Source of the DNA: Pomphorhynchus laevis
Taxonomy: Eukaryota > Acanthocephala > Palaeacanthocephala > Echinorhynchida > Pomphorhynchidae
Direction of reading: 5' to 3'
DNA length: 64,000 bases
Assembly: GCA_012934845.2 (NCBI GenBank)
Contig: WNNJ02002056.1
Span: 80,526-144,525, forward strand
The first letter of the stretch is position 1. Each line of letters begins with the position of its first letter. The notes beneath the pieces were generated by a model. The model was not told the DNA's origin and did no database searches. It worked only from the letters and a program-made list of their open reading frames with translations. Position numbers and translations under genes: made by a program. Below are positions 30,555 to 40,599 of the stretch, piece by piece.

Positions 30555-31735
30555 TCTACATTATGGGGATGATTGATGAGGCAAAAGATACAAGGGAAGA
30601 AGATATGCTAGGTAAACGGGGAAGGATCCACATTATTTTGGACTTGTCGGGGTTTATAACGAGATGAAGATGGGAAAGACACTTGTAGATATAAAAAAGA
30701 CAGTTAGATGGATAAATACCGATACCGTGTATGCGATGGGCGGGTGCATGAGTACAGATGAGTATGTCATCGGCGTACTGAATGACATTAAAGGAAGAAG
30801 ATTTGGTAAACGGACAGAGATCTCCAAACAGTAGATAAAAGCAGGGACCTAGAACTGAACATTGGGGACCCTCAAAAAATAGGGAGGATGATGAATTAGA
30901 ATAAACGCGAAAGGAACTGTCGGATAGATATGAGGCAAACTATGCTACTGAGGACACTATATAGAGCCTTACCACGAGAAATTAGTAGGTCGTTGTAAAC
31001 TTTCATGCAGGAGATTTCTGTGAAGTGATTAAAGCGTAAAGCGGATTGAAAAGGGGGTACTGATTGGATGAAGAGAGATAAACGTTGATTTGTATTAAAA
31101 TGAGAAGTTCTAAGAGCTTAGAAAGAGTAGGGAGGAGTGAAATTTGGGCGATAGCTAGAAGGAAGTAAGGGAGCGAGCGATTGTTTCTTGAGAAACAATC
31201 GCGGATTTCCAGTGTAAAAATTAGGCAGGGGTTCGGCAGATGAGGTTTTGTTGGGCAAGAACATAAAGACATATGAAACTTCAGCATGTGAGACAGAAAA
31301 AGATGAAAGTGTTTCGGGATGATGATGCGAGGCAGGGAAGAGTGAGATGATATAAAGACGGTTGTGTGAGAGAGCAACGTGGATGCTTTGGTCCGGAGAA
31401 ATGACGAATAATCATGAGGATTATGTTGTAAGACGAAGAAGATCGAGCAAGGGTTGAGTTTATGCCAGAGAGACTTAGAGTTGAACGAGGTGATGATTTT
31501 ATGCTGTCAGAAGGAGTTGCATTTGATACGTAGTAGGTTTAGATGAAACCTGCGAAGAGCAAGGCAGGAATCCTGGAGAAACAGATAGAGCGAGAGTGTA
31601 TCACGTTTGAGAGATAGAAATCCTCGTTCAATCGAGATTGATTATTTAAAGCAATGGACTCTTTAATATTAGCAATAAAAATGCACCTACCCTGTAGGAT
31701 ACGAAAAACCCTTGCAGCCTTTGTCACGTTCATTT
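30555..31735 (-). mobile_element. L2-like LINE fragment, degenerate RT
   Basis: Minus strand. The RT segment 31377-31003 includes RNNRSLPYFLLAIAQISLLP and TLSKLLELLILIQINVYLSS, equivalent to YRPISLLPTLSKLLERLVLK at 39.95 kb. The section 30840-30590 corresponds to the YADD-to-thumb part (Y..DILIC, HPPIAYT). Upstream at about 31570 it touches the linker. Many breaks; an internal piece around motif A to B is shortened. Confidence 0.7.
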
Positions 31736-31737
31736 AC

Positions 31738-31855
31738 ACAGGACAGGAAATTGTAAGCTCTCAAAAGTTCTTATAAGTTCTTGAGTTATTCTTAAGTTCT
31801 TGTTTCTTATTTTTCTTTTACGTGGCCATTTGCCACTATAAATAACATAAATACA
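31738..31855 (+). mobile_element. L2-like 3' terminal scrap
   Basis: Only the last ~60 bp are recognisable: CCATTTGCCACTATAAATAA, the family's 3' end after the hairpin. Confidence 0.5.
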
Positions 31856-31929
31856 ATCAATTCAAGTATATATAGCGCAATCTGACAATTTTGAATGCAT
31901 AATTATTTCTCTCCATTATGTATTCTTTG

Positions 31930-32420
31930 AGTTAACTCCTTTTTAGTTACGGCTAGAAATGAGTTAGCCTTGGTCACGACCAATATTGATTCATTAGTGG
32001 AGCTCTGAACAATGGGCTGATTATACCTATTCTATCGACATGTATCGTGAAATCATCAGCGCTTGTCTGACCAGCGCAACGAGCATGTGACGGATCTTTA
32101 GCTTCATTTACTAGCTCTATACACGACATTTGTATATTATCAAAGCGGACATCGCTCTCAAGATCGATGCAGCCACCATTGCATTGTTAGTTGGCATTTG
32201 CGCTTGAACTAATATCATTAAAAACAGGCATAATATTGTTATTTTGTTAATCATCAGTTATATTCAGAATTTTATTGCTTTTCGGAATAATGTCACTTCG
32301 ATTTTTAGAGATAGAATTGTAGAACATACTATTTGAACGACGTTGACATTTGGGGAAGGAATATCGATAATTATTGAATGCTCCTGTCCACTTTCTCTTT
32401 GCGCAAATGTGTTTAGATGG
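31930..32420 (-). pseudogene. Possible LINE ORF1 relic
   Basis: Minus strand reads in broken frames as hydrophilic ORF1-like text, for example NNYRYSFPKCQRRSNSMFYN, SKNRSDIIPKSNKILNITDD and CIDLESDVRFDNIQMSCIEL. This resembles the ORF1 middle of the F element at 33.8-34.3 kb only in composition. Low certainty. Confidence 0.3.
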
Positions 32421-32622
32421 CAACGCTAGTTGCGTTTTGGGACTTGGACATAATTTATTATTTGTAATTTACGTTTTCTTTCTAAATTGTTTTGTAGAAT
32501 AAATTTAACATTATAAAAATAGGAAATGTGTTTATGCAACGTATCTCATTGAATTCAATCTGTACAGTATCGTTTGTGAGAAAAAAGTTTGTGAGATAAA
32601 TATATACAATATCAATAACACA

Positions 32623-32735
32623 AAGAACGATTTTGGAAGAACGATTTTGGAAGGACGATTTCAGAAGGATTTCATACAAACGATTTCAAAAATCAATTTC
32701 ACAAGAACGATTCCAGAAAAACGATTTTTGAAATC
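32623..32735 (+). repeat. 14-bp degenerate monomers upstream of F-element ORF1
   Basis: Tandem units of about 14 bp (AACGATTTTGGAAG, with variants GACGATTTCAGAAG and AACGATTCCAGAAA) end about 40 bp before the ORF1 start at 32771. They parallel the 20-bp monomers of the L2-like family, so they may be this LINE's 5' UTR. Confidence 0.65.
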
Positions 32736-32770
32736 GCATAAATACACAATAACTATATACAATTACAATT

Positions 32771-33067
32771 ATGGGCAGACGTAAGGGAAACGACATTCCT
32801 GAATTTATATCAAGACAAGAAAGATGTGATGGTGATGGCTGCAATGCCTGGACTACAGTAACTGTTCAACATAAAAATGATGATACATTGAGTAGAAGAA
32901 AATTCATGTGGTTTTTGTACTGCGTCAATCGTATTTTGTAATTCATTGACATCAGCAAAGGACAATGCCTATTTTAACTTAAAGACACGTAGGTTTCAAA
33001 AACAAATTATTGACAAAGAATCTAGCATATACCTGAGCAAAATCACTACGCCGATGTCGTTACACTT
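32771..33067 (+). pseudogene. F-element ORF1, N-terminal zinc-finger part
   Basis: Starts MGRRKGNDIPEFISRQERCD, then GDGCNAWTTVTV, and after about 15 residues RRKFMCGFC. The pattern CX4C-X-[AV]WT ... FXCGFC is the same as in L2-like ORF1 (37290, 6400). It resembles a PHD-like zinc-binding module seen in some CR1/L2 ORF1 proteins. The frame shifts after CGFC and is then cut by the L2-like insertion. Confidence 0.6.
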
Positions 33068-33069
33068 CA

Positions 33070-33818
33070 ATTCAAATAAAAAAAAGATTTATTTTAACGT
33101 GGACAAATGCGTGCCAGCGCACGCTTACATGACCACAACAAAACAAGACTGTGAATCAGGTGTCGAGAAGGTGTGAACGGAGGAGGTGTTTGAATGTGAT
33201 AAAGGAGTGGGCGCGGCGGACGTCGAGAGGGAGTTGATTCCAGGCGAGTGAGGCGGCGACGAGGAAGGATCGGAGACCGTAGTTGTTGGAGTAATTAGGA
33301 ACGTGGAGTAAGAGGGTATGACAGGAACGAAGCGATAGCGAGGTGGGGCGAGTATCGTCTAAGAAAGGAAGGTTGATGAACGATGGGGAGCCGACAGCGA
33401 TGAGACGAAAGGTAACGAGAAGAAGGCGGAGTTTGATGCGGATGTGGATGGTGGGCCAGGAGAGTTGGGCAAAATATGTGGATGTGTGGTCGAAGCGACG
33501 GAGACGAAAGAGCACTCGAACGGCGGTGTTGATTATTCGTTGTAGGGGTAGGATGATGGATTTTGGAGAATTGGCGAAAAGGCTAAGGCAGTAATCGATT
33601 TTAGGGAAAAGAAGCGATCGAAAGAAGTGACATACAAGAACGGAAGTCGATAAGGGGGCGGATACGGCGGATGTCACGGAGAATTAAGTTAGATGAGCGG
33701 ACCTTGTCACGGACGAAGGGTTTAAGGGAAAGGTGATCATCGAAATGGTAGCCTAAGAAAGTGAGATTATGGACTATGGGCATGATCGATGACGCAATCA
33801 GGAACCAGACGTAATAGA
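33070..33818 (-). mobile_element. L2-like LINE 3' end inserted into F ORF1
   Basis: Minus-strand 5'-truncated copy. It holds LTFLGYHFDDHLSLKPFVRD at about 33765, the post-RT frame 33677-33156, and the 3' hairpin and AATAAATC near 33080. F-element ORF1 resumes at 33818. Flanks CTTCAATTC (about 33062) and CTTCAAGTTC (about 33820) may be a diverged target-site duplication. Confidence 0.8.
33156..33677 (-). CDS. L2-like ORF2 C-terminal (post-RT) domain
   Basis: A 173-codon open frame without breaks: LLFPKIDYCLSLFANSPKSI, PLQRIINTAVRVLFRLRRFD, TSTYFAQLSWPTIHIRIKLR, LRSFLVAASLAWNQLPLDVR and FKHLLRSHLLDT. This is the helical domain that follows the RT in L2/CR1 LINEs and ends with the WNQLP motif. 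The frame just before it is broken, so only the tail survives intact. Its wording groups with the copy at 29.0-30.0 kb. Confidence 0.7.
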   Translation of the reverse strand: MTSAVSAPLSTSVLVCHFFRSLLFPKIDYCLSLFANSPKSIILPLQRIINTAVRVLFRLRRFDHTSTYFAQLSWPTIHIRIKLRLLLVTFRLIAVGSPSFINLPFLDDTRPTSLSLRSCHTLLLHVPNYSNNYGLRSFLVAASLAWNQLPLDVRRAHSFITFKHLLRSHLLDT

Positions 33819-34312
33819 TGCTTCAAGTTCGACTCGCATTTGGACACGAGGACAGACATTCACGGACAGTGTATAAACAAAGAAGTAGTATCAATGACAG
33901 CACTGTGATGACAAATGACAAAGATAAAATTACACCTGGGAGTATTACTAACAAATGGACTTCACCTTTATCTGGCATATTCGCGGAACACAGTCTAAAC
34001 AACCACAATATATTGATTTCTACTCATGTTCCACCAAATAATGTATTGAAGCTGCCTTTAAGTAGAACGCAGACAAGAGACGATGCTAGAGTGTGCAATG
34101 ATGTGGCACTCGGAAATAAAAATGATATGAAATCCAAGGATATGACAGATAAGACATTTGTTGAAATTATCAATATTAGGAATCGTGCTAGAAACAGAAA
34201 TAATTGCGTAATTTTTGCTAACATCACTGAATCTTCTGCAGACAACGTTCAGACCCGTGTGGATGATGACGTAGTTTCTATTCGTAAGGTCTTTTCGGAT
34301 ATATTCGTTTAG
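33818..34312 (+). pseudogene. F-element ORF1, middle part
   Basis: A hydrophilic 164-codon stretch, rich in Asn, Thr and Asp, with no recognised domain: TNKWTSPLSGIFAEHSLNNH and NRNNCVIFANITESSADNVQ near the end. The last ~30 residues (SSADN...DDVVSIRKVFSDIF) lead directly into the next frame (34314-34619), where the esterase/RRM-like ORF1 C-terminus continues. The first residues are chimeric with the L2-like insertion edge. Confidence 0.5.
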
Positions 34313-34313
34313 T

Positions 34314-34619
34314 GTGAAAAGGATATTGCGCGTAGTCTCAATGTCAAAAGCTTATTTCGTCTTGGTAAAAAATGCAAAACATAAACCACGATTACTTAAA
34401 GTAGTATTTGATTCTGCAGATAATACAAGAGCAGTTTTAGCTAGAGGTTATCGCTTGAAAGGTAAGACGACAAAAATTTTTAAAGATCTCTCAGTTGAGG
34501 AAAGATTGTTGCTTAATAATGCTCGTGCTAATCTAGCATTTAGAAGATCGAATGGAGAGACTGATCTAATGATAAGAAATTTTCGAGTAGTTTGTCGGCG
34601 ACCATTCGTGCGTTGGTGA
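34314..34619 (+). CDS. F-element ORF1, C-terminal RNA-binding-like domain
   Basis: 101 codons: RLLKVVFDSADNTRAVLARG, YRLKGKTTKIFKDLSVEERL and ANLAFRRSNGETDLMIRNFR followed by VV. The wording RPRLLKV.F.S...R..L......LK....I..DL...ER is typical of the ORF1 C-terminal module of CR1/Jockey-type LINEs, thought to bind RNA. The natural ORF1 start lies far upstream; the Met here is only the first in this open stretch. It overlaps the next frame (34592) as ORF1 and ORF2 often do. Confidence 0.6.
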   Translation: MKRILRVVSMSKAYFVLVKNAKHKPRLLKVVFDSADNTRAVLARGYRLKGKTTKIFKDLSVEERLLLNNARANLAFRRSNGETDLMIRNFRVVCRRPFVRW

Positions 34620-34763
34620 GTTTGGAGAGTTCTTCGAGGGATTCCTTTTTACAATTAGGAAATCTAGCGCGCATTGATATCACATCCAACATTACTACTC
34701 AATTACCCTCTGCTTCTGGTATTAGTGTCGCCTATACTAATTTAAGGAGTATTTTACCAAAAT

Positions 34764-35366
34764 TTGATGAACTTAAGGCATGGGTCATCTCAAATGAACC
34801 AGCGATCCTGGCTCTCTCTGAAACATGACTGCATCGTGATATCTCCGATGGTTCGATTGCTATTATGGGATAACTTTTTGAGAGCTGGTAGAGATTCTCG
34901 GACGAGTGGAGGTGTTGCGCTTTATATTACGACATCCTTAAACATTATTTCCACTCGTAATTTTAAAAATGAACTGGGTGCGTGTGAGTTTCTCTCAATC
35001 ATTGTTTCACACTTAGGATGTCCCTTAAGTATTGCCGTGTGCTACAGGTCGCCGCAATCATCCGTATTGAATCATGAATTCTCTAAACTAATTAGTCACT
35101 GTTCTGAGCTTAAAGAATATCTCTTAGTTGGCGATTTTAATATACCCTCAGCTGGTCACATCGGGAATTATGTTTTGGATAGTAGTTCTTCCAAGTCAGA
35201 TGTGGATTTGTGGAATTTTCTTACAAATGATCTCATGTTAGAGCAACATGTGCAGTCGCCCACCAGATTCGCGCAAAACCAGGAATCTTGTCTAGATTTG
35301 ATATTTTCCAAATTAATTACAAGTGTGGGTAATATGAGCAATCAGTACCATTGGATTGAGCGATAA
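34764..35366 (+). pseudogene. F-element APE-type endonuclease
   Basis: The APE domain begins in the preceding frame (ISVAYTNLRSILPKFDELKA and ILALSET, 34592-34828) and continues here: RDSRTSGGVALYITTSLNII, ISIVVSHLGCP-like text with IAVCYRSPQSSV, YLLVGDFNIPS (catalytic GDFN, about 35130), LEQHVQSPTRFAQNQESCLD and LIFSK. Frame breaks sit near 34828 and at the end. It would nick target DNA in an intact element. Confidence 0.7.
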
Positions 35367-35632
35367 TTGCATGATCTTATTCAATTATTTTCCTAGGTGT
35401 ATGATCCCAAAACTGGAAAATCTGATAGTGTCGAAAATATCTTGGCAACAAATTGATGAAGACTCATTACGAGAGGCGGCACTAAGGAACATCATTCAAC
35501 TGTGCTAGTGAAGACATTGAGGTAAGGTGGCATGAAATTGAAACAGGTTTAGTAGCTCTTGCAGATAAGTTTGCACCACTCCGTAGACTACCAAAAAGTA
35601 AAGCTAAATACCCTCCTCGGTTTGACCATGAA

Positions 35633-36079
35633 TTGCGATATGCTCTCAAACATAGGAATAGACTATTAGTACTAAGCCGTCATCAGAATAATTTTAAAAA
35701 GGGGTATAACATGTTCCGTAATTTCGTCAATCGCCTTAAGATTGCAAAAAGGCAAATTTTTGAAGATCAATTAGCTTTACAAATTTATACAGAACCAAAA
35801 AAATGGGCTTACGTGAAAGGATCCAGAGCTCTGCTACCAGCTATTTCATCTTATAGAGACGGTGACACTCGTGTGAGATCGCCAGATACCATGTCAGAAG
35901 TGTTTGCATCTGATTTTGAGCTAACGCTAGATGCTTTCTCTAGCACATGTGGAGATGCAGCATCACAACAGGTAGAAATTGATTCTCCAGTTTTAACGAT
36001 AACATCACATGAGGTTTTTGTTGAATTGGCTAGGTTATCTAGATCATCAGCGGCAGGCATATATTATATCCACCCCTAA
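35633..36079 (+). pseudogene. F-element ORF2 linker
   Basis: 148 codons between APE and RT: YALKHRNRLLVLSRHQNNFK, GYNMFRNFVNRLKIAKRQIF, SYRDGDTRVRSPDTMSEVFA and ELARLSRSSAAGIYYIHP. These are the usual 'DGP'-type pre-RT segments of CR1/Jockey LINEs. The expected G..DGI motif reads AAGIYYI. Confidence 0.6.
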
Positions 36080-36109
36080 CTTCTTAAGTTACTTGCTCCT
36101 GTTGTGGCT

Positions 36110-36987
36110 TAGCCATTAGCCTCCATATTTGAGCTGAGCTTGCGCATTTCGAAGTTACCTGCTGACTGGAGAAAAGCGATTGTAGTACCAATTTATAAAA
36201 ATGGTGAAAAAGATGATCCGAATAACTATAGGGCAATAAGTCTAACTAGTGTTGTATGCAAAGTGATTGAGCGCATACTAAACAGACACATATATGATCA
36301 TTTGAGTTCGCTGAGAATTCTCAATAATGCACAGCATGGATTTCGCCCTCGGCGTTTAGGTCTTACAAACTTATTACATGTTCGTGAAGATTGGGTTGGA
36401 CATGTTGCTAACGGGTACTGTATCGACGTAATATTTCTTGACTTTAGTCGGGCTTTTGATAGGGTGCCACACCAAATGCTAGTTTCCACCCTTGAGTCTT
36501 ATAAAGTCAATCGCTTCATTATAAGCTGGATTAAAGATTTTCTTAAAGATAGATACTTTGTTGTTCGTATAGGTCAATGTGAGTCTTATCGTGCTATCAC
36601 CTCAGGAGCACCATAGGGATCAGTCCTAGGCCCTTTTTGTTAAACATATTTATAAATCAGCTACTAGATTTAACTTAGGATTGTAGTGTTTTAGCTTTTG
36701 CTGATAATGTAAAGGTATGAAAATTGATTGAAACCAACAAGGATAGAAATGACTTTCAAAATATCCTAAACATTGTTTATCGATGGTCCTTAAACACTGG
36801 AATTGTATTGAATATTAAAATGTGTGCACATATGAGATTCGGTCATAGCTATGTGAGTCAAGAATATTTTATTGGCAACGAGTTTGTTGTTACCACGCAG
36901 TCCATTCAGGATCTTGGTATAATTGTTCAAAACAATCTTAAAAGACGTGCAACACTGATAGGATTTGTAACGCAGCATGAAGAATAA
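36110..36987 (+). pseudogene. F-element reverse transcriptase
   Basis: RT motifs over two main open stretches (36140-36616 and 36724-36987): ADWRKAIVVPIYKNGEKDDP, NNYRAISLTSVVCKVIERIL, AQHGFRPRRLG, IDVIFLDFSRAFDRVPHQML (motif A), SGAP-stop-GSVLGPF (motif B, with an in-frame stop), then FADN in place of YADD and the thumb FQNILNIVYRWSLNTGIVLN. The changed catalytic motif and stops show a dead copy. It ends abruptly at about 36990. Confidence 0.75.
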
Positions 36988-36999
36988 CCTATATTGTCG

Positions 37000-37165
37000 A
37001 AAATCGCGGTATAGGTTTGTACGTATATTTCCTATATCTTTCCATTATCCCTTGCGTTCCACAAGGATGTGTAATCAGACCGCTGCTTTTCAATATATGT
37101 AATATATCAAAAAAATTTAATTGTCCATGCGTAATTTAAAAAAGTTAGAGATCTAATATACATAC
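37000..37165 (+). pseudogene. LINE 'G', left half (before L2-like insertion)
   Basis: Contains IIPCVPQGCVIRPLLFNICN near 37053, the RT motif B region of a CR1/Jockey-type LINE. The continuation with motif C lies on the far side of the L2-like insertion, at 41345. Confidence 0.6.
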
Positions 37166-37168
37166 AAT

Positions 37169-37240
37169 TATTCCTGTCAGTTCCAGATTATTCCTGTCAG
37201 TTCCAGATTATTCCTGTCAGTTCCAGATTATTCCTGTCAG
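37169..37240 (+). repeat. 20-bp monomers at the L2-like 5' end
   Basis: Nearly four units of ATTCCTGTCAGTTCCAGATT. The same unit forms the array at 6069-6268. They begin exactly where LINE G is interrupted, so they are the element's true 5' end. Monomer number differs between copies (about 4 versus 10). Confidence 0.85.
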
Positions 37241-37289
37241 TTCCGCTCGCTACGCTCGCGGATTGAGCTCAATCTATCGATAAAAGGTC

Positions 37290-37739
37290 ATGCCTAAAAA
37301 AGCGCGATCTCAGATCCCTGTTCCTGATCAAGAATCTTCCACATCGGAATGCAATGATGGTTATACCAGCTTTGAAGTTGGATGCGATTCCAAAGATTGC
37401 GATGTATGGACACTTGTTCGTGTTAAAATATCCGACCACTCGGTGTATAAACGTAAACATTTCACTTGCGGTTTTTGTACATCAGTACGACTACTACAGT
37501 TATCCTGCTCATCTACTCCTGTATCACACACGACCACTCAGACCAATGCTGTTTTAGATGTTTCCCTCGCATCAACACCTGACTTCGCATCATATAATCC
37601 CATTATTAAGCGTACTCTCTCTCACACACTCCTCGTTCAACTACGTACCAAACTTCCATTAATCTTTCTCATTCTAACAATGCTAACGGTAAAGCTTTTC
37701 ATCTCGTACCTCCTCTTTCCTATTCCTCCCCCAATCTAA
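37290..37739 (+). pseudogene. L2-like ORF1, N-terminal part with zinc finger
   Basis: Starts MPKKARSQIPVPDQESSTSE at 37290, the first ATG after the monomers. Residues 32-70 carry CDSKDCDVWTLVRV, then HFTCGFC: a CX4C...W...HX2CX2C pattern like a PHD-type finger. A Ser/Thr/Pro-rich linker follows. The frame ends early; ORF1-type text continues in other frames through PAPVTLAPTNINSL and VRPPLPLLKIVF to the conserved tail SDIAQLNLARIEKHRR near 38240-38277. ORF1 proteins of LINEs coat the RNA; here the finger may contribute nucleic-acid or histone binding (inference). Confidence 0.7.
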
Positions 37740-38357
37740 ATAAATCTCAAACTTCTTTATTCTCCTCACGTACTCCTTACTCGACCTCCCCTGTATCACT
37801 CTCAATAATTTACACCCTTCCATCAAAATCATTTCCAGTAACATTTCCGATCAACTGATTCAACACTCCATTCCTGTCACTCATGCCCCAACCTATTTTA
37901 ATTCTCCTTACTCTACCTCCCACGTAACACTTCCAAATAATTTACATCCTTCATTTAAAATCATATCCAGTCACATCTCTGATCAACCGATTCAACACCC
38001 CGCTCCTGTCACACTTGCTCCAACCAATATTAATTCTCTATCAAGCACCCCTGTCATTTCCACTTCTATCTGCTCATCTGCCTCGACTCCTACCAGCTCT
38101 GTCCGTCCACCACTTCCACTCTTAAAAATCGTTTTCCGAAATAGTTCACATGCCTCTTTTGTAATCTCCCAACGTTTTAAACTTCTTACCACTTCATCTA
38201 CTTCACGTATCTTTCCTGACCGCTCCCCTTCTGATATTGCCCAGCTTAATTTAGCTCGCATTGAGAAACATCGACGTTAAACAAACGACGAGTCATCCTT
38301 ACCTATACGTCAAATCAACGGAAATTTTCACGTTGTTCACCCAAGGCCAAAAATTCG

Positions 38358-39060
38358 ATGGCGTCCCATCTCTCCCCCTTGTCTTCTTCGCTAGTCAATC
38401 TCGCTTTTAAGCATATTTTTCGTCTTAGTCTATTCAACACTCGCTCCATTCTTCATAAAGCTGATATGCTTCTCGATATCTTCGATCAATTATCTATCGA
38501 TATTCTCTGTATTACCGAATCCTGGCACTCTGACTCCGACGATCTTGCTATTCGTCGTCTATGTCGCTCTGGTTGTTCTCTAGTTGAATCAGCTCGTCAA
38601 ATTGCATCTCATACATCTACTGCTTCATGGCGGTATTGTTGCCATTGCTCGTCACCCAATGTCTTTACGTAAAATCAACGTTAACATCCGTTACACTTCG
38701 TTCGAATTACTTATATGCAGATTATCAACGCCTTTCCCTCAAGAACTTGTGATTGTATACCCCGTCCAGGTTCAGTTGCCCCATCACGTATCTTCTTTAA
38801 CGACCTTGCAGATCTAATGTCTCACTGTTCATTGCCTTATACTCCTTTTGTTCTCGGTGACTTTAACATTCGTCTTGATCGCCCGTCTGACTGACTCTAT
38901 CACTTTAACTTATCTTTTTTCTGATTTTAACTATAAATTACTTTCAACAAGCCCAACTCATATTCTCGGCGGTGCTCTCGACATCATTGCTGTTCCTATC
39001 TGCTTCAATGACTATACTTCCTTGTCAATTACTGATCCTGGTCTTTCCGGTCATTTCCTT
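38358..39060 (+). pseudogene. L2-like ORF2: APE endonuclease
   Basis: Begins MASHLSPLSSSLVNLAFKHI at 38358, overlapping the ORF1 tail frame as in copy A. It shows SLFNTRSILHKADMLLDIFD, ILCITESWHSDSDDLAIRRL, GGIVAIARHPMSLRKINVNI, RYTSFELLICRLSTPFPQEL, FVLGDFNIRLD (about 38850) and DPGLSGHFLVTL, where the SDH motif reads SGH. Two or three frame breaks. The catalytic Asn/Asp of GDFN are present. Confidence 0.8.
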
Positions 39061-39583
39061 GTCACTCTTACTCTTACTCGTTCCCATCTCCTTCTCCGCC
39101 TTTACCATTATCTACACCAAGTCGACCCTGGAAGCTTCTCGATATCCCTATTCTCTGCACAGCCTTACTCAATTCTTCACTCTTTTCACTTCCTCTTAAC
39201 TATCTCTCTCCCGATGATCTCTGCATTCGGTTTGATTCTGAACTTACGTCGATCCTTAATAACCTTCTGCCTAGTCGACTTCAACGTTCCCAGCGCTTAC
39301 ACCATGCTCCCTGGTTCGATTCTGACTGTAGTCTTTCTAAGCGTCGGCTCTGTCACTCTTTTCGTATGTATAAAGGCTTTCTTAAACGTTCTCCCAACTC
39401 ACTCCCTCCAAATCTTCGTGATTCCTACTTTATCTCAACGCCGTTCATATCTCATTCTTATACATACTAAACGTACTCTCTTTTGGCGAAATCAACTCGA
39501 ATCATCTTCCAACTCTAAATCTCATTAGAAAATCTTAAACTCAATTCTTTGACGATCATCTACCCCTTGTAATATAAATCCTG

Positions 39584-40567
39584 ATGAATTTTCTTCTTAT
39601 CTACAAACTAAGCTATCTAATTTACTTTTCCTACTACCCAGAACTATTGTACCCACTCTTCTCTTTAAATAATTCCCTCCCAGAACTATTCCACCTTCTT
39701 CCTGTTTCGTCTGATGAAGTTTCTTCGGTTCTGCTGTCATTACCTAATAAAACCTCTCGTTCTTACCTAATTCCCACTCACTTGCTTAAAAATATATGCT
39801 CCTCTATCTTACCCTTCCTAACCACATTGTTCAACTCGTCCATCCGTAGCCGTACATTTCCTTCCATCTGGAAATGCGCCACTGTTCGTCCTCTCATCAA
39901 AAAGCAATCTCTCGACTCTTCACTACCATCTTCGTACCGTCCTATTTCACTTCTCCCAACCCTCTCTAAACTCCTTGAGCGTCTCGTTCTTAAGCAAGTT
40001 AATACATATCTCTATTCCTCTAACTTATTTCCTCCCTTCCAAGCCGCTTTTCGCTCTAATTACTCTACCGAAATTGCATGTCTTAAAGTTTATAACGACT
40101 TACTCATATCGCGCGATCATAAATTATGTAGTGTCATAGTTTCTCTTGATCTATCGTCTGCTTTTGACATCGTCGATCACTCGATTCTTCTCCATCGCCT
40201 TCGCCATGATTATGACTTCTCTTTACCCACTGTATCATGGTTTTCTTCATATCTATCAAACCGTACATTTCGCGTCTATTCTAACTCTTCTCTCTCCCAT
40301 CCTTCGTCCATTCCGTCCGGTGTTCCACAAGGCTCCGTATTAGGCCCTATGCTTTTCTCTCTTCTTCTCGGTGATTTGTCTTCGATTTCTCATAAATTTA
40401 ACTTCCATGTTATGCAATATGCTGATGACATTCTCATCTATGCTCATGCACCTGTTTATCGTATTCGCGATCTTAGTGTTTCTGCTTCCGACTGTCTTGT
40501 CTCAATTTCCAATCATCTTTCTTCTCTTCGCCTTTCTCTGAATCCTGATAAATCCAAAATTATGTAG
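39584..40567 (+). CDS. L2-like ORF2: reverse transcriptase
   Basis: A 327-codon open frame with the whole RT core. It shows LLSLPNKTSRSYLIPTHLLK, SIWKCATVRPLIKKQSLDSS, YRPISLLPTLSKLLERLVLK, PPFQAAFRSNYSTEIACLKV, IVSLDLSSAFDIVDHSILLH (motif A, ~185-204), SGVPQGSVLGPMLFSLLLGD (motif B, ~243-262) and FHVMQYADDILIYAHAP (motif C, YADD, ~277-287), then LSLNPDKSKIM before a stop (TAG at 40567). All catalytic aspartates are intact. It acts in target-primed reverse transcription in the nucleus. The frame continues after the stop as ILSQRLGFEPPSVSL, so the stop is a late lesion. Clade: L2 within the CR1 group. Confidence 0.88.
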   Translation: MNFLLIYKLSYLIYFSYYPELLYPLFSLNNSLPELFHLLPVSSDEVSSVLLSLPNKTSRSYLIPTHLLKNICSSILPFLTTLFNSSIRSRTFPSIWKCATVRPLIKKQSLDSSLPSSYRPISLLPTLSKLLERLVLKQVNTYLYSSNLFPPFQAAFRSNYSTEIACLKVYNDLLISRDHKLCSVIVSLDLSSAFDIVDHSILLHRLRHDYDFSLPTVSWFSSYLSNRTFRVYSNSSLSHPSSIPSGVPQGSVLGPMLFSLLLGDLSSISHKFNFHVMQYADDILIYAHAPVYRIRDLSVSASDCLVSISNHLSSLRLSLNPDKSKIM

Positions 40568-40599
40568 ATCCTATCTCAACGCCTCGGCTTCGAACCTCC

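Larger units (their letters stand above)
32771..36990 (+). mobile_element. CR1-like LINE 'F', split by an L2-like insertion
   Basis: Element parts in order: ORF1 N-terminus with zinc finger (32771-33067), a nested minus-strand L2-like insertion (about 33070-33810), the rest of ORF1 (33818-34619), APE (about 34680-35366), linker (35390-36080), RT (36110-36987). The RT wording (VVPIYKNGEKDDPNNYRAIS, LTSVVCKVIERILNRHIYDH) is CR1/Jockey type. The 3' end is missing: sequence from about 37000 belongs to another LINE. There are several stops and frame breaks, and YADD is altered to FADN. Confidence 0.8.
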
